From: Bacillota bacterium
GTDB lineage: Bacteria; Bacillota; Clostridia; Clostridiales; Clostridiaceae
Assembly: GCA_023399035.1 (NCBI GenBank)
Contig: JAEWQX010000179.1
Location: 1 to 16,495, forward strand
DNA length: 16,495 nucleotides
Reading direction: 5' to 3'
Made by a program: the position numbers and the translations under genes. The number at the start of each line of letters is the position of its first letter. The first letter of the stretch is position 1. Below are positions 11,982 through 16,495 of the stretch, piece by piece. The notes below the pieces were generated by a model. The model was given only the letters and a program-made list of their open reading frames with translations, made no database searches and was not told the DNA's origin.

Positions 11982-13790
11982 TTACTCTAAAGTCTTTTCA
12001 AAAGAATACATTTCTTCTGCTTTTTCTTCTTCAAAAATACTTATAAATTTTTCTACAAGATAAGGATCAAACTGAGTGCCGCTGCATCTTTTAATTTCCT
12101 CAAGTCCCTCTTCTATAGTCATTTTTCCTTCTCTGTAAACTCTATAGTTAGTTATAACATCAAAAGTGTCACATATGCTTATAATCCTTGAGATTATCGG
12201 TATTTCCTCACCTTTAAGCCCTATTGGATATCCTTTTCCATCCCATCTTTCATGATGGTATAAAATATTATCTGCCACATCTTTAAGATGACTTAATGCT
12301 TTAACTATCCTGTATCCTTTTTCACAGTGAGTTTTTACTTCTTCGTATTCATAACTGTCTAAATTGCCTTTTTTATTTAATATTTCTTCACTTATCCCAA
12401 TAACTCCTATGTCATGCAGTTCAGATGAAATCTTCAATTCATCACACTGTGCAATACTAAAGTTTAGCTTTTTTGCAAGCTTTAGTGCATTTTCTGCAAC
12501 ATTTTTATTATGCTCTTCTTTTTCTTCACTCTTTACTGAAAGGCTTACTTTCAAAGAATCAATTACAGATTTCTTAAAACTGTTACCCTTAATGAGCTTC
12601 TGCCTGTATACCTTATCTTCTGCTGTTTTCAACGCAGTATATATATCAACGGTTTCATCCTCTTTTAAAGCTGCTCCTAATGAAACGCTTATATTAAAGT
12701 ATTGGTTTTTGAAATTTGCACATTCTCTGTTTATAGCTTCAATTACTTCATCACATAATTCCATAGTTGCATTTGGTATGAGGATAGCAAACTCATCTCC
12801 GCCAAACCTGAATACTTCCCCAATACCTTCAGATGCCTTCTTCATTGCATCTGCAGTTGCAATAAGAAGGTTATCTCCCTCAGAGTGTCCAAATGTATCA
12901 TTAACAAGCTTTAATCCATTACTGTCTCCCATTATTATTCCTATGGGAAATCTGCCTTCCCTTGTGAATTTTCTATCAATATGTTCAAAGTAAGTCCTGT
13001 TTTTTGCTTGTGTAAGCACATCTGTATAGCTTATATACTTAAGATTATCTTCATATATCTTTCTTTCGGTGACATCTAGTGCTCTTCCAATTATCCCGCT
13101 GATATTCCCATAAGAATCAAAAAGCGGTGTTTTTATTGTTTCCCTGTAGGTTTTTCTTCCATCTTCGCTTTCAAAAACAGCTTCACTAAAACATACTTCT
13201 CCACTTTCTAAAACAAATTTATCATCACTCATAAATTTTCTTACCTGTTCAACATTTGGATTTATTTCACTATCAGTTTTTCCAATTATAGTATCTATCC
13301 CTTTTTCTTTATAAAATTCTTCACATTCTCTGTTAGCATATATATATTGACCTTCAGCATTTTTGCAGAATACTGCTCCAGGAAGGATATCTATAATAGC
13401 TTTTGTGAGATTTTTATTCATTTCAAATTCCTTCTGCTGTTCCTTAATCTTTGTAAAATCTCTTTCTATCCCCACTATACCGACAAGTGCTGTTACTTTG
13501 CCTTCACTGCTTTTTATAGGAATAATTGTACAGTTTTCATAGCTGTCTCCTATTTGTATTCTTAGTGAAATAATCGTTTCTGTTTTTTGGGCTTCTCTAT
13601 ATCCAGAATTAAGTTTTTCGCAGGTAGGCTTATCAAAAACTACTTCTTTGCTCTGTCCAAGTAATTCTTCTTCCTTCTTCCCTGTAATCTTTGAATACAT
13701 CTTATTAACAAATATGAATTTCAAATCTAAATCCACAACACATAATGGATATGACATATTTGTTACTAATGAAGTAAATATATCTTTCAT
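11982..13790 (-). CDS. PAS-PAS-GGDEF-HD-GYP cyclic-di-GMP turnover protein
   Basis: This 602-residue soluble protein carries two PAS sensor domains (about 5-110 and 130-245), a diguanylate cyclase domain (about 253-405) and an HD-GYP phosphodiesterase domain (about 410-595). The cyclase site is intact: the GGDEF motif at 330-334 and the metal/substrate stretch GDSNGLKLVNDTFGH upstream. The usual RxxD inhibitory site before GGDEF is not present. The phosphodiesterase also looks complete, with His459-Asp460, HHERWDGKGYP around 512-522 containing the full GYP, and CDTFD near 540. Both making and breaking c-di-GMP are therefore possible, with PAS input deciding. There are no membrane segments. 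The frame extends to a TTG at 13811, but ATG at 13790 follows AGGAG and is preferred. It stands alone, with a palindrome just upstream. Confidence 0.92.
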   Translation of the reverse strand: MKDIFTSLVTNMSYPLCVVDLDLKFIFVNKMYSKITGKKEEELLGQSKEVVFDKPTCEKLNSGYREAQKTETIISLRIQIGDSYENCTIIPIKSSEGKVTALVGIVGIERDFTKIKEQQKEFEMNKNLTKAIIDILPGAVFCKNAEGQYIYANRECEEFYKEKGIDTIIGKTDSEINPNVEQVRKFMSDDKFVLESGEVCFSEAVFESEDGRKTYRETIKTPLFDSYGNISGIIGRALDVTERKIYEDNLKYISYTDVLTQAKNRTYFEHIDRKFTREGRFPIGIIMGDSNGLKLVNDTFGHSEGDNLLIATADAMKKASEGIGEVFRFGGDEFAILIPNATMELCDEVIEAINRECANFKNQYFNISVSLGAALKEDETVDIYTALKTAEDKVYRQKLIKGNSFKKSVIDSLKVSLSVKSEEKEEHNKNVAENALKLAKKLNFSIAQCDELKISSELHDIGVIGISEEILNKKGNLDSYEYEEVKTHCEKGYRIVKALSHLKDVADNILYHHERWDGKGYPIGLKGEEIPIISRIISICDTFDVITNYRVYREGKMTIEEGLEEIKRCSGTQFDPYLVEKFISIFEEEKAEEMYSFEKTLE

Positions 13791-13844
13791 ATTATCTCCT
13801 ATTCCCCACAATCAACTTCTATTAATTGTATTTATCTGAAAATT

Positions 13845-13867
13845 ATACATATAATAATTATATGTAT
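13845..13867. promoter_or_regulatory. Perfect 23-bp palindrome upstream of the c-di-GMP gene
   Basis: ATACATATAAT, one central A, then ATTATATGTAT: an 11-bp perfect inverted repeat, 55 bp before the start codon at 13790. Its position and symmetry fit an operator for a dimeric regulator, but the sequence is almost all A/T, so chance or a cruciform is possible. No convincing promoter hexamers were found here. Confidence 0.4.
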
Positions 13868-14250
13868 ATCCTGGTTTTATTTCAATATTGTTTTATTTTA
13901 AATCCATTGCCAAATTTATAATAATTGACATCTTAAATTCACAAATTCTTTTTATATTATATTTATTTCTTTTTCAATAAGATAATTTATTAATTACTTC
14001 AATTATTTATGTAAATTTTTATTTTATAGAATATTTTTAGTATATATATTTGATTGACATTCCATATTTATCATACCTGCAATCTTAAACTTCCTTTTAA
14101 TATCATTAAGCAATGATTTATCATAATAAACTTATTTAAGCGACATGAACTGTCAAAATAAATTAAAATATAATCTTTAAATATTATAAACACCATTAAT
14201 TTACTAATATCAATTCAAATATACATAATATGAATAGATTACATAATATA
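13868..14250. other. Intergenic stretch without recognised genes
   Basis: This is roughly 380 bp of extremely A/T-rich DNA between the divergent c-di-GMP gene and threonine aldolase. I found no coding frame with a ribosome site and no strong terminator. A small hairpin (ATCATT/AATGAT, 14102-14117) and a lone TTGACA near 14055 without a matching -10 are the only notable sequences. Confidence 0.6.
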
Positions 14251-14259
14251 TGCTATACT
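14251..14259 (+). promoter_or_regulatory. Extended -10 promoter of threonine aldolase
   Basis: TGCTATACT (14251-14259) gives a -10 matching five of six bases with a TGn extension, and no clear -35. Transcription would begin near 14266, with the AAAGGAG ribosome site of the aldolase about 35 nt further on. Confidence 0.5.
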
Positions 14260-14312
14260 TAAATATAATAATAAAATAAAATTATAATACTACAACAAAG
14301 GAGAATATTATT

Positions 14313-15347
14313 ATGATAAGATTCGAATGCGACTATCTTGAAGGCGCACATCCAAGAATATTAGAACTTTTAACAGAAACAAATTTTGAACAGACACCTG
14401 GATATGGAACTGATGTATACTGTGAAAAAGCACGTTCAATAATAAAGGAAAAATGCAGTTGTCCAAATGCTGATGTACATTTTCTAGTAGGAGGAACTCA
14501 GACAAATACAACTGTAATAGCATCAATCCTGCGCCCGTATCAAGGTGTACTATGTGCAGATACAGGACATATAAATGTACATGAAACTGGTGCAATAGAA
14601 GCTACTGGCCATAAAGTAATGCCTATCTCAAGTGATGATGGAAAAATAACTGCTAAGGATATTGAAGATGCCTACAATGCACATCATAGCGATCCTACTG
14701 CTGAACATATGGTACAGCCAGGAATGGTATATATCTCACACCCAACAGAAAATGGAACACTTTATACTAAAAGCGAACTTGAAGCAATAAACTCAGTGTG
14801 TGAAAAATACTCTCTTCCATTATTCCTTGATGGAGCTAGACTTGGATACGGTCTTACTGCTGATGGAAGTGATTTAACTCTTGAAGATATTGCACATTTA
14901 TGCGATGTATTTTACATAGGCGGAACAAAAGTTGGGGCATTATTTGGTGAAGCTGTTGTAATAACAAATGATTCATTGAAAAAAGACTTCAGATATTTTA
15001 TAAAGCAAAAAGGCGGAATGCTTGCAAAGGGACGCCTTCTTGGTATTCAATTTCTTGCCCTTTTTGAAGATAACCTTTACTTCAAAATAACAAAGCATGC
15101 AAATGAACTTGCAGCAAGAATTAAGAATGCATTTTTAGAAAAAGGATGCTCAATGCGTTATGATTCAATAACAAATCAGCAATTTCCTATAATACATAAT
15201 AATCATTTAGATAAATTAAAAGAAAATTATGCATTTTCTTTCTGGGAAAAGATAGATGAAAACCATACTGCAGTACGTTTCTGCACAAGCTGGGCAACAA
15301 AGCCAGAAGATGTGGATAAGCTTATTGCTGATATAAAACAGCTATAA
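14313..15347 (+). CDS. ltaE: Low-specificity L-threonine aldolase (PLP-dependent)
   Basis: This 344-residue enzyme cleaves threonine (and allo-threonine) to glycine and acetaldehyde, and belongs to the beta-eliminating lyase fold of PLP enzymes. The Schiff-base lysine is Lys206 in YIGGTKVGALFGEA. Asp173 in FLDGARLGYG contacts the cofactor nitrogen. GTQTNTT (61-67) binds phosphate, and His86 in GHINVHETGA stacks on the ring. The N-terminus with DYLEGAHPRI and GYGTDVYC matches the family's clostridial branch. ATG follows AAAGGAG by about 9 nt. It is one of few plus-strand genes here and is divergent from the c-di-GMP gene. The acetaldehyde product is shared with ethanolamine breakdown, but nothing in the sequence links their regulation. 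Confidence 0.92.
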   Translation: MIRFECDYLEGAHPRILELLTETNFEQTPGYGTDVYCEKARSIIKEKCSCPNADVHFLVGGTQTNTTVIASILRPYQGVLCADTGHINVHETGAIEATGHKVMPISSDDGKITAKDIEDAYNAHHSDPTAEHMVQPGMVYISHPTENGTLYTKSELEAINSVCEKYSLPLFLDGARLGYGLTADGSDLTLEDIAHLCDVFYIGGTKVGALFGEAVVITNDSLKKDFRYFIKQKGGMLAKGRLLGIQFLALFEDNLYFKITKHANELAARIKNAFLEKGCSMRYDSITNQQFPIIHNNHLDKLKENYAFSFWEKIDENHTAVRFCTSWATKPEDVDKLIADIKQL

Positions 15348-15353
15348 CTGCTT

Positions 15354-15381
15354 AATTAAATAATTGTATAGTTATTTAATT
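15354..15381 (+). terminator. A/T-only hairpin after threonine aldolase
   Basis: AATTAAATAA and TTATTTAATT form a perfect 10-bp stem around an 8-nt loop, 7 nt after the aldolase stop. With no G/C pairs and only a scattered T-tract it would be a weak terminator, so some read-through into the small ORF downstream is possible. Confidence 0.4.
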
Positions 15382-15390
15382 TATTAATTC

Positions 15391-15418
15391 TTTACTTTAA
15401 AAATTATTTTTATAGAAT
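15391..15418 (+). promoter_or_regulatory. Possible promoter of the small membrane ORF
   Basis: TTTACT (15391-15396) and TAGAAT (15413-15418) are 16 nt apart and match four and five of six consensus bases. A start near 15425 would give a 5' leader of about 58 nt. Such matches are frequent in A/T-rich DNA, so this is tentative. Confidence 0.35.
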
Positions 15419-15482
15419 GAGCATTTTATCTGAATAACAGTAATATTTCTTGACAATAATCATAGCTGAAGGTCGTGATGAT

Positions 15483-15590
15483 ATGTTCAAGAGATTTAAA
15501 TGTTATAAATATCTAAAAAGAATATACCTTAAAATAAATCTGCCAGCCATTCTGGCACTTTTCTTAATTATGCTGCTTTTGTTGCAGTAA
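15483..15590 (+). CDS. Small single-helix membrane protein, 35 aa, unknown function
   Basis: This is a 35-codon frame with a GAAGG ribosome-like site about 10 nt before the ATG. The N-terminal half is strongly basic (MFKRFKCYKYLKRIYLK) and the C-terminal half is a single hydrophobic helix (INLPAILALFLIMLLLLQ) ending right at the stop. A strong intrinsic terminator begins only a few bases later, so the transcript is compact: leader, small ORF, terminator. That layout fits small membrane regulators and type I toxin peptides. I do not recognise a family and see no clear antisense RNA promoter, so no function is assigned. The charge/hydrophobic order would place the N-terminus in the cytoplasm. 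Confidence 0.6.
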   Translation: MFKRFKCYKYLKRIYLKINLPAILALFLIMLLLLQ

Positions 15591-15635
15591 AAAGCTCCTG
15601 AATAATATTGTTTGTATTATTCAGGAGTTTTCTTC
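15591..15635 (+). terminator. Strong intrinsic terminator after the small membrane ORF
   Basis: CTCCTGAATAAT (15595-15606) and ATTATTCAGGAG (15616-15627) form a perfect 12-bp stem with a 9-nt loop, followed by TTTTCTTC. It begins right behind the stop codon of the 35-aa frame, supporting the idea that this frame lies on a real, short transcript. Confidence 0.88.
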
Positions 15636-15738
15636 TTTGATTTTTGGTTTTTATTATTTAATTCTTTAAGCTAATTCTCTATTTAATATTACATTATTTC
15701 CTCTATTATTAAATTATTTTATATTTTAAATAAGAAAT

Positions 15739-15784
15739 CAGCAGTTTAAATTACTGCTAAGATTTAAACTGCTGTAATCTTTTT
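15739..15784. terminator. Hairpin terminator between convergent genes
   Basis: CAGCAGTTTAAAT and ATTTAAACTGCTG (15739-15774) form a perfect 13-bp stem with a 10-nt loop. On plus, TAATCTTTTT follows; on minus, ATTTCTTATTT follows. It therefore probably ends the minus-strand FAD oxidoreductase transcript, 57 nt past its stop, and may also back up termination from the left. Confidence 0.7.
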
Positions 15785-15830
15785 ATCTTCTATTAAAAGT
15801 TTTCATAGCATATTCATGATTACACTTGCT

Positions 15831-16495
15831 TTAGCATAACTTCTGTTCAAATACATTATCAAGGTTAATCTTCTTTATCCTGTCCTTAATTTCTTTAATA
15901 TCCATAGTATATAGACCTAACTGCTTCATCCTATTGAAATATCCTGCTCCGGCAAATGTATATCTATCCTTACGTCCTTCTCTTGTAGCTGCCTTTTCAT
16001 TAGCATATGCTATTATATCTCCTATTGCTATTGATGATGGCAGTATTAATAATGGAATTCCCATTGCAAGTCTTACTGCATTGTGTCCTGCTAATGTTCC
16101 TGTACATATAGCTTCAGTATGTCCAACAAATAATCCGCTCTTTTCACCAGCACAGAATAAATTATCTACACCAATTACCTTCATGTCATTTGTCCTTGGT
16201 GCCACTGAAAGGTATCTTATTGAATTTCCTTTGCTGCCTGCATATGGATCCACATATTTTACATTTTCTAAGCCCTTAATTTTCCTTAATTTATGCAATG
16301 GATAATAAGTAGTCATTAATTTAGCATGTCCAGTATCCAAAAGTACTATATTCTCTGCAAATTCTTTTAAGGCATATTGTTGGCATACTTTTGTCTGTAA
16401 TTTTCCGTAGTTTACATCTTCAGTTGGTACTCTTAGTACAACAACCCCCTTATTTTCTAGTTCATCTCTTATATCTTCTGATAAGCTTTCTTTTG
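15831..16495 (-). CDS. FAD-dependent oxidoreductase of the GidA/MnmG-like family, C-terminal part
   Basis: The last 220 residues of a larger protein are present; the gene begins beyond the right edge, and its frame is open to the window end. The FAD-binding C-terminal signature is clear: GVDNLFCAGEKSGLFVGHTE, followed by TGTLAGHNAVRLAMG, where the Asn-Leu-Phe...Gly-Glu...Gly pattern holds the flavin as in GidA/TrmFO-type proteins. Upstream, LLDTGHAK and YYPLHKLRKIKG are also visible. The region after residue 150 of the visible part (ANEKAATREGRKDRYTFAGAGYFNR) is a family-specific tail. It is probably not the genuine tRNA-modifying MnmG, whose helical C-terminal domain is longer. Its exact reaction is unknown. 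An internal TTG at 16340 is not a start. Confidence 0.65.
   Translation of the reverse strand, partial: KESLSEDIRDELENKGVVVLRVPTEDVNYGKLQTKVCQQYALKEFAENIVLLDTGHAKLMTTYYPLHKLRKIKGLENVKYVDPYAGSKGNSIRYLSVAPRTNDMKVIGVDNLFCAGEKSGLFVGHTEAICTGTLAGHNAVRLAMGIPLLILPSSIAIGDIIAYANEKAATREGRKDRYTFAGAGYFNRMKQLGLYTMDIKEIKDRIKKINLDNVFEQKLC

Noticed and set aside
12364..12993. A 209-codon plus-strand frame inside the c-di-GMP gene
   Set aside because: It is the mirror of the GGDEF/HD-GYP coding sequence, has Ser/Phe-rich low-information content and no ribosome site or family motifs; a shadow frame.
14055..14085. TTGACA at about 14055 as a promoter for threonine aldolase
   Set aside because: No acceptable -10 hexamer lies 16-18 nt downstream, and the site is about 250 nt from the gene; the extended -10 at 14251-14259 is better placed.

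Overview
The window comes from an AT-rich, low-GC anaerobic Firmicute, most likely a Clostridium sensu stricto. Supporting signs are very A/T-rich intergenic DNA, strong AGGAGG-type ribosome binding sites, several TTG starts, consensus sigma-A promoters, an ethanolamine-utilisation (eut) locus of the clostridial/enterococcal kind, and an HD-GYP/GGDEF protein. The species cannot be fixed from the sequence alone. No tRNA, rRNA, CRISPR array, insertion sequence or prophage gene was seen.

Layout. Almost everything is on the minus strand, so read from right to left. (a) 16495-15831: C-terminal part of a GidA-like FAD-dependent oxidoreductase. (b) 14313-15347 (+): a low-specificity threonine aldolase, followed by a 35-codon single-membrane-helix small ORF (15483-15590) with a strong terminator. 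(c) 13790-11982 (-): a PAS-PAS-GGDEF-HD-GYP cyclic-di-GMP enzyme. Its promoter region holds a perfect 23-bp palindrome, and a long hairpin with a C-rich/G-rich loop lies downstream. (d) 11728-11195 (-): a DUF5662 protein; 11111-10728 (-): glyoxalase I. (e) 10215-10620 (+): a promoter, a roughly 200-nt structured RNA-like leader and a truncated 32-codon CD3324-type gene, with a partial duplication of the glyoxalase 3' end beside it. (f) 10076-8302 (-): a membrane acyltransferase and a nitroreductase. (g) 7841-2207 (-): an oligopeptide/dipeptide ABC transporter operon (binding protein, two permease remnants, two ATPases) ending in a gamma-glutamyl peptide hydrolase of the PuuD type. (h) 1816-1 (-): eutA and the start of eutB, behind their own promoter and an attenuator.

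Two things stand out most. First, the eutA leader carries a hairpin with a hexaloop of the ANTAR-target type (AAUGAG). It overlaps the 5' arm of an intrinsic terminator, which is the architecture by which EutV antiterminates eut transcripts. Second, the opp operon's two permease genes are collapsed into one frameshifted remnant: the N-terminal half of the OppB-like permease runs directly into the C-terminal third of the OppC-like permease at a short AGAAGCTTAT stretch. The rest of the operon looks intact, so either the importer lost its channel recently or there is an assembly error. The structured leader at about 10230-10424 is the least explained element.

How the genes may work together. 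EutA reactivates the B12-dependent ethanolamine ammonia-lyase whose large subunit is EutB. The opp genes plus PuuD suggest uptake and hydrolysis of gamma-glutamyl or other short peptides. The threonine aldolase, glyoxalase and nitroreductase are stand-alone metabolic or detoxification genes. The c-di-GMP enzyme is a stand-alone signalling gene.
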